Shown here: positions 50,435 through 58,530 of the stretch, piece after piece
How positions within the stretch are numbered: position 1 is the stretch's first letter
How the letters are laid out: the number at the start of each line of letters is the position of its first letter
Origin: JALYQB01 sp035640155
Lineage (GTDB): Bacteria; Actinomycetota; Actinomycetes; Mycobacteriales; Pseudonocardiaceae
Assembly (NCBI GenBank): GCA_035640155.1
Contig: DASQWR010000240.1
Location: forward strand, 1 to 64,000
DNA: 64,000 bases
Direction of reading: 5' to 3'
Made by a program: the position numbers and the translations under genes
Notes under the pieces: model-generated
Database searches by the model: none
Seen by the model: only the letters and a program-made list of their open reading frames with translations
Told to the model about the DNA's origin: nothing

Positions 50435-50943
50435 CGCTCTATCTGGACTCGTCGGCCATCGTGAAGCTCGTCCAGCGCGAGGCGGAGTCGGACGCCCTGC
50501 GCCGCTATCTCCGTCGGCATCGCATCGGCATGATCAGGCTGGCGCGCCGCCAGCTCGCCCGGCTCTACCTCGTTCCGCTGCATCGCAACCTCCTCGACGA
50601 GGCAGCGGAGATGGGCGATGTCGTCCTGCGCAGCCTCGACGCGGTGCACCTGGCCTCGGCGGCCCAACTGGGTGCCCACCTGCGCGCGGTCGTCACCTAC
50701 GACACCCGGATGCAGACAGCGGCAGCTCGGCTGCACAGTGGCAGGCGCGCGCGGTCAGTGCTGCCGCGATCGAGTACCGCAGGCTCACCAGGTACCAGCA
50801 GCAGAACCGGTTGCCGCACGGCTCGGCTCAGCGCTGGCCGAGCTGAGCACCCTCGCCGGGTGGTGCTGCTACGACATCGGGCTATGTCGCCGGGCGCGGT
50901 GGCACTACCGGCCGGCAATGGACCTCGCCGCGCGAGTCGGTGA
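50431..50943 (+). pseudogene. VapC PIN-domain toxin, internally deleted
   Basis: GTG 50431 overlaps the antitoxin stop, as in intact vapBC pairs. TLYLDSSAIVKLVQREAESDALRRYLRRH is the PIN N-terminus with its first Asp. The expected block with the second acidic residue (about 20-25 residues around SALARVEV) is absent. The sequence then resumes with RRQLARLYLVPLH, RSLDAVHLASAAQLG and VVTYDTRM. After about 50735 the frame runs into unrelated sequence and stops at 50943. Without the conserved Glu the RNase centre is incomplete, so the toxin is probably dead. Confidence 0.78.
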
Positions 50944-51525
50944 TGACCACCAGTTCGCTGACGTGCTGCAATACGTCGGCATCCTCGAACGGGTCGCAGG
51001 CCACCCGAACGATGCAGTGAATTTCTACCAGCTCGCTGGCGTCCGTCTCGGTGCGAAAAGTGATCTCGGACTGGTCGCGTGGGGGCATGGGTTGTCCGCT
51101 CTGCCGCTAGCTTACATGGGCCATGAACAGGCCACTGAGCACCTGCACAAAGCGCGGGAGGGTTGGCAGCCGTCGAACGCTTTTGAGCGCGCTGACATGC
51201 ACTACCAGACCGCGCTGGTACAGGTGGAGCTGGGTAACTTGGACGGTGCGGAGCGATTGGTGGCCCCCGATCAGCGGCGCGGGCCGACAACGGCGGCCGG
51301 TCGGTACCTTTGCGGGAAGTCCTCCGGGCGACGATCCATATGCAGGCCGGGGAGCCGCGAGGACTCACCATGGCCAAGGCCGCGATCGACGCCGTTGCGT
51401 TACTGCGCTCACAACGAGCGCGAGACCGACTCGTGCCGCTGATCTCAGCACTCGACTCGCGCTCCGGCAGCGATTATCGGGAGCTTGGGCGGATGGCGCG
51501 GCAGGTTGCTATCATGAGGGTGTAG
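50739..51525 (+). pseudogene. Frameshifted C-terminal remnant of an XRE-type (TPR) regulator
   Basis: Three frames join into one recognisable protein. Frame one has WQARAVSAAAIEYRRLTRY. Frame two, from about 50780, has EPVAARLGSALAELSTLAGWCCYDIG and ARWHYRPAMDLAARVGDDHQFADVLQY up to LVQVELGNLDGAERLV. Frame three, from about 51285, has REVLRATIHMQAGEPRGLTMAKAAIDAV and DSRSGSDYRELGRMARQVA. This is the helical C-terminal part of actinobacterial HTH/TPR regulators. The HTH domain is lost and at least two frameshifts are needed, so it is a pseudogene. Confidence 0.7.
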
Positions 51526-51540
51526 GTACCTGGCGTGTCT

Positions 51541-51636
51541 CGCCGCGCTCAGCGCTCTCTCCGTGGCCTTTCGGTCGGCGCGTAGGTGCAGCTCCCAGGA
51601 TTCGAGCAGGGCGGCCAGATCGGGCGAGGCGGTCAT
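51541..51636 (-). pseudogene. N-terminal fragment of a tyrosine recombinase/integrase
   Basis: From ATG 51636 on the minus strand the frame reads MTASPDLAALLESWELHLRA and then DRKATERALSAAR. This resembles the SAM-like core-binding start of actinobacterial integrases (PDL-ALL-SW-L-LRAERKS). It then degenerates; no catalytic Arg-His-Arg-Tyr domain follows. It lies 25 bp after the end of sigA. The assignment rests on about 30 residues. Confidence 0.45.
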
Positions 51637-51661
51637 GCCCGATATCAACCCATCCGGATCA

Positions 51662-53059
51662 TCAGTCCAGGTAGTCGCGCAGCACCTGGGAGCGTGACGG
51701 GTGGCGCAGCTTCGACATGGTCTTGGACTCGATCTGGCGGATCCGCTCCCGGGTCACCCCGTAGACCTGGCCGATCTCATCGAGGGTGCGGGGCTGCCCG
51801 TCGGTGAGCCCGAAGCGCAGCCGCACCACGCCCGCCTCGCGCTCGGACAGCGTCGCCAGCACGGACTGCAGCTGGTCCTGCAGCAGCGTGAACGACACCG
51901 CGTCCACGGCCACCACGGCTTCGGAGTCCTCGATGAAGTCACCGAGCTGGCTGTCGCCTTCGTCCCCGATGGTCTGGTCGAGCGAGATGGGCTCCCGGGC
52001 GTACTGCTGGATCTCCAGCACCTTCTCCGGGGTGATGTCCATCTCCTTCGCCAGCTCCTCCGGGGTGGGCTCGCGGCCCAGGTCCTGAAGCAGCTCCCGC
52101 TGGATCCGGCCGAGCTTGTTGATGACCTCGACCATGTGCACCGGGATCCGGATGGTGCGGGCCTGGTCGGCCATCGCTCGGGTGATCGCCTGCCGGATCC
52201 ACCAGGTGGCGTAGGTGGAGAACTTGTAACCCTTGGTGTAGTCGAACTTCTCGACGGCGCGGATCAGGCCGAGGTTGCCCTCCTGGATCAGGTCCAGGAA
52301 CGCCATGCCGCGGCCGGTGTAGCGCTTCGCCAGGGACACCACGAGCCGAAGGTTTGCCTCCAGCAGGTGGTTCTTCGCGCGCTCGCCGTCGCGGACGATC
52401 CAGCGCAGGTCGCGGCGTAGCTGCGAGGACAGCTTCTCGGTGGTCTCCTCGACCTTGCGCACCCGTTCCGCGGCGTAGAGCCCGGCCTCGATGCGTTTGG
52501 CGAGCTCCACCTCCTCCTCGGCGTTGAGCAGTGCCACCTTGCCGATCTGCTTGAGGTAGGCGCGGACCGAGTCGGCCGAGGCGGTGAGCTCGGCGTCCTT
52601 GCGGGCCTGCCGCAACGCCTCGGACTCCTCCTCGTCCCAGACGAAGTCCTCGCCGCCGGGACCCTTACGGGCCGCAGCCTCCTCGGGGGTCTCCTCGACC
52701 TCGGCCACCACGATGTCCTCGACCTCCGCGACCGCGATGTCCTCGACCTCGGCGAGGTCCTCGGCGGCGGGCCCACCCTCGAGCTCCGGGGCGTCGGCAT
52801 CGGCCGGGGCGGGAGGCACGAGGGCCTCCGCCGGCTCGGCCGTCGTCGAGGGCGTCTTGCGTTGTGCGGTCTTGCTAGCCGACCGGGCCGCCCTGCTCCT
52901 GGTCGCGGTGCCAATGGACACCGAGCCCGGAGAGGGCACTGCGGCCAGATCGGCGGTCACCTCGGCGCTACCGCTGGTGCCACCCCGGCCGGACGGCTTC
53001 TTGGTGGCCGTCTCCGGCGTGGAGGCGGAGCGTCGGGATGCGGATTCTGCGGCTGCCAC
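51662..53059 (-). CDS. sigA: Principal sigma factor SigA (HrdB)
   Basis: The 465-residue primary sigma factor starts at GTG 53059. It has an Ala/Pro/acidic N-terminal extension of about 150 residues with three EVED/EVEE repeats. Region 1.2 (SADSVRAYLKQIGKVALLNAEEE), region 2 (RYTGRGMAFLDLIQEGNLGLIRAVEKFDYTKGYKFS in consecutive motifs), region 3 (GREPTPEELAKEMDI) and region 4.2 (GVTRERIRQIESKTM) follow. It directs housekeeping transcription. A TACAAT hexamer on the minus strand at 53210-53215 could be its -10 element, with a leader of about 150 bp. Confidence 0.97.
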   Translation of the reverse strand: MAAAESASRRSASTPETATKKPSGRGGTSGSAEVTADLAAVPSPGSVSIGTATRSRAARSASKTAQRKTPSTTAEPAEALVPPAPADADAPELEGGPAAEDLAEVEDIAVAEVEDIVVAEVEETPEEAAARKGPGGEDFVWDEEESEALRQARKDAELTASADSVRAYLKQIGKVALLNAEEEVELAKRIEAGLYAAERVRKVEETTEKLSSQLRRDLRWIVRDGERAKNHLLEANLRLVVSLAKRYTGRGMAFLDLIQEGNLGLIRAVEKFDYTKGYKFSTYATWWIRQAITRAMADQARTIRIPVHMVEVINKLGRIQRELLQDLGREPTPEELAKEMDITPEKVLEIQQYAREPISLDQTIGDEGDSQLGDFIEDSEAVVAVDAVSFTLLQDQLQSVLATLSEREAGVVRLRFGLTDGQPRTLDEIGQVYGVTRERIRQIESKTMSKLRHPSRSQVLRDYLD

Positions 53060-53268
53060 GGACGGCCTTTCGAGACGGTCGGTGTTCGACTGGGTCTGTT
53101 ATGCCGGTCGTCGTTCCGGGCTACGCCGATGCGGGGACCGAACCTCGGCACCAGGAATGTGGCGCCGGGAGCGGTGTGGACCAGCGGCTCGGGAACGATG
53201 CCGTGCCTCATTGTAACGGCGCAGGCGGCCTGCGGTCCGAACGTGCTCCCGGACCCAGACGGCTGACA

Positions 53269-54021
53269 TCAGGGTACCCTACCCTCCGCTGCGGCCGCCG
53301 CCGCGCCGACGATGCCCGCGCTGTTCTGCAGCAACGCTGCCACCACCTCGGTGCGGCACTCCAGCAGCGGCAGCCACGTCTGCGCCTTCTTGCTCACCCC
53401 GCCACCCGCGATGATCAGGTCGGGCCACACGAGGTTCTCCAGCACCTGGAGGTAGCGCGACACCCGGCCGGCCCACTCCTCCCACGAGAGGTCCTCGGCG
53501 TCTCGCGCGGCGGCGGCGGCGCGGGTCTCGGCGTCGTACCCGTCGACCTCCAGGTGACCGAACTCGGTGTTGGGCACCAGCTCCCCCTCGAGGAACAGTG
53601 CGCTGCCGATCCCGGTGCCGAAGGTCAGCAGTACGACCACCCCGGCGCAGCCGCGTCCGGCACCGAAACGCATCTCGGCCAGACCGGCGGCATCGGCGTC
53701 GTTGAGCACCACCACCGGCAAGCCGGTGCGGCGGTGGAAAAGATCAGCGGCGTCGGTGCCGATCCACGCGACATCCACGTTCGCAGCTGTGTGCGCCCTG
53801 CCCTGCTTGACCACGGAGGGCAGCGTCACGCCCAGCGGACCCGTCCACCCGAAGTGTTCGACGACCAGCCCCACCACGTCTGCCACCGCGTCCGGAGCGG
53901 ACGGCTGCGGGGTGGGGATGCGCAACCGCTCGTCATCCAGCGAACCGACCCGCAGGTCCACCGGCGCGCCCTTGATCCCGGAACCACCGATGTCCACCCC
54001 GAATCCGCGCGTGCTGGCCAT
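53269..54021 (-). CDS. ppgK: Polyphosphate glucokinase
   Basis: The 250-residue ROK-family kinase phosphorylates glucose using polyphosphate or ATP. The phosphate-binding motif is GVDIGGSGIKGAPVD; the catalytic Asp is in VLNDADAAGLAEMRFG; GTGIGSALFLEGELVPNTEFGHLEVDG contains the conserved EFGH segment of PpgK. ATG 54021 is preferred over an upstream ATG because GAGGCGAG lies upstream and the family starts here. It is the neighbour of sigA and divergent from suhB, as in M. tuberculosis (Rv2702). Confidence 0.94.
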   Translation of the reverse strand: MASTRGFGVDIGGSGIKGAPVDLRVGSLDDERLRIPTPQPSAPDAVADVVGLVVEHFGWTGPLGVTLPSVVKQGRAHTAANVDVAWIGTDAADLFHRRTGLPVVVLNDADAAGLAEMRFGAGRGCAGVVVLLTFGTGIGSALFLEGELVPNTEFGHLEVDGYDAETRAAAAARDAEDLSWEEWAGRVSRYLQVLENLVWPDLIIAGGGVSKKAQTWLPLLECRTEVVAALLQNSAGIVGAAAAAAEGRVP

Positions 54022-54101
54022 CTCGCCTCGGTCCCTTTCCCGTGGTACCGCCACCACGGGCAGCAACCCTAGCCGCCGGGACGCTCGGGCGATGTGGTCG
54101 G

Positions 54102-54974
54102 ATGGCCACCGTGGCGACCGGGCGCACTCCTGCGGACCTCGATGGTGAAGGCTCCGACGGCGGGGAGGTTGAGCGGTTGCGGGCCGTGGCGGTGGACGTC
54201 GCGCGCGAGGTGGGGGAGCTCACCGTGGCGGTGCGCGCGTCCGCGGTGGCCGACGTTGCCACCAAGAGCAGCGACACCGACGTGGTCACTTCAGGCGACA
54301 CCGCCGCCGAGCGTCTGGCCCGCGAGCTGCTGGCGTGCTACCGCCCCGGCGATCCGGTGCTGGGAGAGGAGGAGGGCGGCGGCGAGGTGGCGCCGGGCGC
54401 CGTCTGCTGGGTGGTCGATCCGATCGACGGCACGGTCAACTACCTGTATGGCCTGCCCTGGTGGGCGGTGTCGGTGGGGGCGCAGCGAGATGGCGTCACA
54501 CTGGCCGGGGCGGTGGTGCAGCCGCCATCGGGGCGGTGCTGGAGCGCTGCCCGTGGCGGGGGCGCCGAGTGCGACGGGTCCCCGCTGCGCGTCACCCAGG
54601 TCAGCGCACTGGACCAGGCCCTGGTTGGCACCGGATTCAGCTACCGGGCCGAGCGCAGGGCCCGGCAGGCTGCCCTGGTGACCGCGTTGCTGCCCCGGGT
54701 GCGTGATATCCGGCGTGTCGGCTCCGCGGCGCTCGACCTGTGCGCGGTCGCCTCGGGATGGCTCGACGGATACGTCGAGCACGGGTTGCACCGTTGGGAC
54801 TGGGCCGCGGGCGCTCTCGTCGCCGCGGAAGCCGGCGCTGTGCTGCGGCTGCCCGGTGAGGCCGCGGACGGACTGGCTGCCGACGGGTTGGGGGATGCGG
54901 TGCTCGCCGCTGCCCCCGGGATCGCAGCTGACCTGGTGACGTTGCTGCGCGACTGCGAGGCCGGGCAGGTGTGA
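54102..54974 (+). CDS. suhB: Inositol monophosphatase
   Basis: The 290-residue Mg-dependent phosphatase has motif A VVDPIDGTVNYLYGLPWWAVS and motif B HRWDWAAGALVAAEAGA; GEEEGGG supplies a third metal ligand. It makes free myo-inositol, used in actinobacteria for phosphatidylinositol and mycothiol. ATG 54102 is chosen over 54042, which is inside the divergent promoter region. It ends 1 bp before the convergent cei-like gene. Confidence 0.93.
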   Translation: MATVATGRTPADLDGEGSDGGEVERLRAVAVDVAREVGELTVAVRASAVADVATKSSDTDVVTSGDTAAERLARELLACYRPGDPVLGEEEGGGEVAPGAVCWVVDPIDGTVNYLYGLPWWAVSVGAQRDGVTLAGAVVQPPSGRCWSAARGGGAECDGSPLRVTQVSALDQALVGTGFSYRAERRARQAALVTALLPRVRDIRRVGSAALDLCAVASGWLDGYVEHGLHRWDWAAGALVAAEAGAVLRLPGEAADGLAADGLGDAVLAAAPGIAADLVTLLRDCEAGQV

Positions 54975-54975
54975 G

Positions 54976-55695
54976 CTATCGCGCCGCCTCGCAGTCCACG
55001 TCGCGCGCCGCGTCGATCTGCTGCGGGTCGATCGCGGGCTGCACCGGCTGGGCTGCCTGGCCACCCTGGGCCGCCTGGCCGCCGTGGGGAGCCCCGGACG
55101 GCGGAGCGGGCTGCCCCAGCCGCACCAAGCTCGCCAGCACGGACTGGGCCTCCGCGTTGGGTGCCAGCCCGGTGAAGCTGGTACCCAACGCCAGGTCCAC
55201 CACATCGCCGGGCCGCGGGTCGCGCACCAGCTCCGCGCAGGGCACCACCAGGCTCAGGGTGCGCGCTGCCCCGATGCCGCCTCCCCCGAACCGGATCTGC
55301 CCGGGACAGTTGAGTTCGAACGTCGGGTGCAACGGGTCGTTCGCCGGCTCGGCCGCGGGCCGGAAGCCGAGATCAGTCAGACCGGCCGAGACGATGGCTG
55401 CCTCCCCCCGCTGGCCGTTCCCGTTGAGCACCTGGACCCGGGCGAGCTGCGGCGGAGCGGGTGGCACCTCGTCCAGCGCCGTCCGATCCAGCACCTCCCC
55501 CGAAGGCGGCGCGCCGGCCACGGCTGGAGGCGGCGGGCAGTCCAGGGCTGCCTGGGAACTGGTGGACCCGAGCACGGTCAGCCACACTGTTCCGGCGACG
55601 GAGCCGAGCAGCAGGATCAGCAGCAGCGCGGGCACGGGCTTGCGCCTGCGGTAGCGGAGCGACCGCAAACCTGGTGACGATCTGGCCGCAGCCAC
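54976..55695 (-). CDS. cei: Envelope integrity protein Cei-like (LytR_C domain)
   Basis: The 239-residue protein has a basic N-terminus, one membrane helix (KPVPALLLILLLGSVAGTVWLTVL) and an extracellular LytR C-terminal-type domain (ARVQVLNGNGQRGEAAIVSAGLTDLGF...). The tail is rich in Gly, Gln and Pro (GGQAAQGGQAAQ). The position next to suhB corresponds to M. tuberculosis Rv2700 (Cei). GTG 55695 is favoured; GTG 55734 would add 13 residues. GGAGG lies about 10 bp before 55695. Confidence 0.85.
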   Translation of the reverse strand: MAAARSSPGLRSLRYRRRKPVPALLLILLLGSVAGTVWLTVLGSTSSQAALDCPPPPAVAGAPPSGEVLDRTALDEVPPAPPQLARVQVLNGNGQRGEAAIVSAGLTDLGFRPAAEPANDPLHPTFELNCPGQIRFGGGGIGAARTLSLVVPCAELVRDPRPGDVVDLALGTSFTGLAPNAEAQSVLASLVRLGQPAPPSGAPHGGQAAQGGQAAQPVQPAIDPQQIDAARDVDCEAAR

Positions 55696-56043
55696 GGACC
55701 GGCGTCCTCCCTGGCGTGGGCACCCGTCGCGCACGGCGCCTGTTCGATCAGCCTAGGGGGCTGCAGCGGCCTGATGCAGCCGAACAGACCGCGTCCGGGT
55801 GCCGGTTCCCCCGGTCGAGGCGGTTCGCGCTGGAGAACGAGCCGGTGCGCGACAGGTGATCGCGACCTGGGTACCCTCGCGCCGCTCCGGTGGCTCCTGG
55901 CCCTGCCCCGCGCTGGGTGGACCAACCGTCCGGGCACGCCGTCGATGCTGCTCTGCGCCGTGAGCATCGTCACGGGCACAAATAACGACGCCCAAACGTT
56001 GTGCAGCGGCACGACACGTTACGAACAGGGGTGGGACGGGACA
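55696..56043. other. Intergenic region between divergent cei and the DUF4193 gene
   Basis: No gene is supported in these about 350 bp. Possible promoter parts are a TAGGCT hexamer on the minus strand for cei (about 55752-55757) and A/T-richer sequence with CAAATAACG and CGTTACGAACAG before the DUF4193 start. No clear hairpin or RNA gene was recognised. Confidence 0.6.
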
Positions 56044-56346
56044 ATGGCGACCGACTACGACGCTCCGCGGCGCACCGAGACCGACGAGATGGCGGAGGAC
56101 TCGCTGGAGGAGCTGAAGGCACGGCGAAACGAGGCACAGTCAGGCGCGGTCGACGTCGACGAGTCGGAGAGCGCGGAGAACTTCGAGCTGCCCGGTGCCG
56201 ATCTGTCCGGCGAGGAGCTGACGGTTCGGGTGCTGCCCAAGCAGGCGGACGAGTTCACCTGCACGAGCTGCTTCCTGGTGCACCACCGCAGCCGTCTCGC
56301 CGAGATACCCGGCGGGCGGCTGATCTGTCGCGACTGTGCTGCCTGA
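56044..56346 (+). CDS. DUF4193 zinc-finger protein
   Basis: The 100-residue acidic protein starts at ATG 56044 (MATDYDAPRRTETDEMAEDSLEELKARR). Its C-terminal half has TCTSCFLVHHRSRL...CRDCA, two CxxC motifs that bind zinc. The family is actinobacteria-specific; M. tuberculosis Rv2699c is the counterpart at this place. The function is unknown; the small size and acidity suggest interaction with RNA polymerase or another large complex, but this is speculation. Its last 92 bp overlap the convergent DUF3093 gene. Confidence 0.9.
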   Translation: MATDYDAPRRTETDEMAEDSLEELKARRNEAQSGAVDVDESESAENFELPGADLSGEELTVRVLPKQADEFTCTSCFLVHHRSRLAEIPGGRLICRDCAA

Positions 56347-56794
56347 GCAGATCGGCGAGCTGCTCGCAGCGCCGCACGCTGAACAGCCAATACGGCGTGG
56401 GATCCTGGGGGTCGGTGAGCTCCACCCGCACCATCGGTCCGATCCACGGCCGGTGCACCACGAACGCGGCCGGGTCCAGCTCGGGCCCCAGCACCCGCCG
56501 CTTGTCCCCCGGCTGGACTGTGGCGATCCGCCCCGCATGGTGCAGCGGGAGGTGTGCAGGACCGACGTGCAGCTCGCCGGCCGTGACCCGCACCCGGTGC
56601 CGGCCGAGCCAGACCAGAACCGCCAGCGCCAGCGGCACCGTGAGCAGGTAGGGCAGCCACGCTCGCAGGCCGGGCTGGCCGAGATGCACCTCGGCGGCGA
56701 GCAGCGTCGCGATCGCGGCGCCGATCGGCCACCACCACCACGGCACGGTCAGCCGTTCGGTGAACTCCGGGCCTGGGGCGGGACGATCGGGCAC
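56255..56794 (-). CDS. DUF3093 membrane protein
   Basis: The 179-residue protein starts at ATG 56794. A short N-terminus (ERLTVPWWWWPIGAAIATLLAAEVHLG) is followed by two membrane helices (the second is LLTVPLALAVLVWLG) and a cytoplasmic beta-rich part, LHVGPAHLPLHHAGRIATV...VRVELTDPQDPTPYWLFSVRRCEQLADLL. This matches DUF3093 (Rv2698). About 30 extra C-terminal residues overlap the DUF4193 gene and are probably unimportant. It is divergent from dut, with 25 bp between starts. Confidence 0.85.
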   Translation of the reverse strand: MPDRPAPGPEFTERLTVPWWWWPIGAAIATLLAAEVHLGQPGLRAWLPYLLTVPLALAVLVWLGRHRVRVTAGELHVGPAHLPLHHAGRIATVQPGDKRRVLGPELDPAAFVVHRPWIGPMVRVELTDPQDPTPYWLFSVRRCEQLADLLRQHSRDRSAARRVSRRDGCGGAPGSSSCR

Positions 56795-56819
56795 GTTGGC
56801 GAGGGTAGTCTCGCCCCCC

Positions 56820-57365
56820 GTGTCCAGCGCCGCGTCCGGTGTCGAATCAGGTTTCCTGCCTGGGGTCGAACCGCGGCCCGTCGAGGTGCTGCTGGCCCGG
56901 CTCGACCCCGAGGTCCCGGCACCCGCCTACGCCCGGCCTGGGGATGCCGGGGCGGACCTGGTGACCACCAGTGACGTCGTGCTCGCACCGGGGGAGCGCG
57001 TCGTGATCGGCACTGGGGTGGCCATCGCGCTGCCGCCCGGATACGCCGGGTTCGTGCACCCGCGATCCGGGCTGGCGGCCCGGGTGGGGCTCAGCGTGGT
57101 CAACACCCCCGGAACCATCGACTCCGGTTACCGGGGGGAGATCCGGGTGTGCCTGATCAACCACGACCTGGCGCGCCCAGTCGTGCTCCAGCGGTTGGAC
57201 CGGATCGCGCAGCTGCTGGTGCAGCGGGTGGAACGGGTCGCGTTCCGCGAGGTGACCGCGCTGCCGACGTCCGACCGGGGTGGCGGCGGGTACGGATCCA
57301 CCGGCGGGCACCGCGAGCCGAGTGCTCCGACGGGGATCGGGCCCACCCCGAGCAGAGAGGTCTGA
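56820..57365 (+). CDS. dut: dUTPase
   Basis: The 181-residue trimeric dUTPase converts dUTP to dUMP. All five motifs are present: DAGADLV, PRSGLAAR, GTIDSGYRGEI, RVERVAFREV and the C-terminal GGGGYGSTGG. The catalytic Asp is in motif 3. GTG 56820 (VSSAASGVES) is the chosen start; the real one could be slightly downstream. An N-terminal extension of about 20 residues precedes the domain. DUF3710 follows after 3 bp. Confidence 0.94.
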   Translation: MSSAASGVESGFLPGVEPRPVEVLLARLDPEVPAPAYARPGDAGADLVTTSDVVLAPGERVVIGTGVAIALPPGYAGFVHPRSGLAARVGLSVVNTPGTIDSGYRGEIRVCLINHDLARPVVLQRLDRIAQLLVQRVERVAFREVTALPTSDRGGGGYGSTGGHREPSAPTGIGPTPSREV

Positions 57366-57368
57366 CCA

Positions 57369-58064
57369 GTGTTCGGAGAGCGCCACCGGCAGCGGCATGA
57401 GCCCGTCGACGGGGCCTTCCTCGACGAGGAGCCTGCGGCCGGGGAGGAGATCCGCGGGGAGGACGCGGCGTCGGCCGGAGGGCCCTACGACGCTATTGCC
57501 GCCCCGGTCGACGACCGCGCCCGCCTCGACCTGGGATCGCTGCGGCTGCCGGTGCCCGAGGGTGCTCAGCTGCAGGTGGAGGTGGACCGCGGTGGCCCCG
57601 TCCGCGCGGTGCACCTGGTCGTGCCGCAGGGGCAGATCACCGTCACCGCCTACGCCGCCCCTCGCAGTCGCGGGCTGTGGGCCGAGGTGGCCAGGGAGCT
57701 CGCGGGTCAGCTGCGTTCCGACGGGGCGCGGATCGGGCTGCATTCCGGGGAGTGGGGCCGTGAAGTCTCCGCCGTCACTCCCGAAGTGGTGCTGCGGTTC
57801 CTCGGAGTGGACGGGCCGCGCTGGATGCTGCGTGGCGTCGCCGCCGGCTCGCAGGAACAGGCTGATGCGCTGGCGGAGGCGCTGCGGGACGTGGTGCGCG
57901 CCACGGTGGTCGTGCGTGGCCCGGAGCCGCTTCCGGTGCGCAGCCCGCTGCCGCTGCAGCTGCCCGAGGCGCTGGCCAAGCAGCTCGAGCAGATTGCGCC
58001 CCAGGCCAAGCAGGGTGCCCAGGCCAAGCGCGGTGGCCAGCCTCAGCAGCGCGGGAGACGTTGA
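57369..58064 (+). CDS. DUF3710 family protein
   Basis: The 231-residue protein starts at GTG 57369, 3 bp after dut. An acidic N-terminus with GGPYDAIAAPVDDRARLDLGSLRLPVPEG is followed by the DUF3710 fold (AVHLVVPQGQITVTAYAAPRSRGLW...; RWMLRGVAAGSQEQADALAEALRDVVRATVVVRG) and a Gln/Lys-rich tail. It corresponds to Rv2696c. The function is unknown. It is likely cotranscribed with dut and the OB-fold gene. Confidence 0.88.
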   Translation: MFGERHRQRHEPVDGAFLDEEPAAGEEIRGEDAASAGGPYDAIAAPVDDRARLDLGSLRLPVPEGAQLQVEVDRGGPVRAVHLVVPQGQITVTAYAAPRSRGLWAEVARELAGQLRSDGARIGLHSGEWGREVSAVTPEVVLRFLGVDGPRWMLRGVAAGSQEQADALAEALRDVVRATVVVRGPEPLPVRSPLPLQLPEALAKQLEQIAPQAKQGAQAKRGGQPQQRGRR

Positions 58065-58164
58065 CCTGACGGTAGCCACGTCACAACCGTCCCGGCGTCT
58101 CCCGGGCGGGGTTACGCTGGCATCAACGGGGCCGTCGGGACCCTCCATCAAGTCGGAGTACGAG

Positions 58165-58530
58165 ATGAGCGGTTACTGGGGGCGCATGATGCGCCGCCTG
58201 ACCACCGAGGCCGAGGAGCTGGACGCGGACGACCTGTCCCGGACGTCGTCCGCAGCGGGAGCGCAGCACGCCTGCGACTGTGCCTGCGGGGAGGAGGCCA
58301 TCCTACTCGGGCGGTTGCGCAGCGTCGAGCTGTGCCCGCGGGAGGCGGTCGCGACGTTGGAAGCAGAGCTCTTCGACGGCTCCGAAGGCATCACCCTGGT
58401 CTGGCTGGGCCGTCGCCGGATCCCCGGGATCGAGCCCGGGCGGATGGTGCGGGCATCGGGCCGAGTCGCGGTCCGGGACGGTCGTAAGGTGCTCTACAAC
58501 CCCTACTACGAACTGCAGCGGAGCCGATGA
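58165..58530 (+). CDS. OB-fold nucleic acid binding protein
   Basis: The 121-residue protein (MSGYWGRMMRRLTTEAEELDADDL) has a single OB fold: ILLGRLRSVELCPREAVATLEAELFDGSEGITLVWLGRRRIPGIEPG, then VRASGRVAVRDGRKVLYNPYYEL. It corresponds to Rv2694c. A CDCACGEE segment could hold a metal. The ligand is unknown. ATG 58165 is about 100 bp after DUF3710; the stop overlaps DUF3159 (ATGA). Confidence 0.9.
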   Translation: MSGYWGRMMRRLTTEAEELDADDLSRTSSAAGAQHACDCACGEEAILLGRLRSVELCPREAVATLEAELFDGSEGITLVWLGRRRIPGIEPGRMVRASGRVAVRDGRKVLYNPYYELQRSR

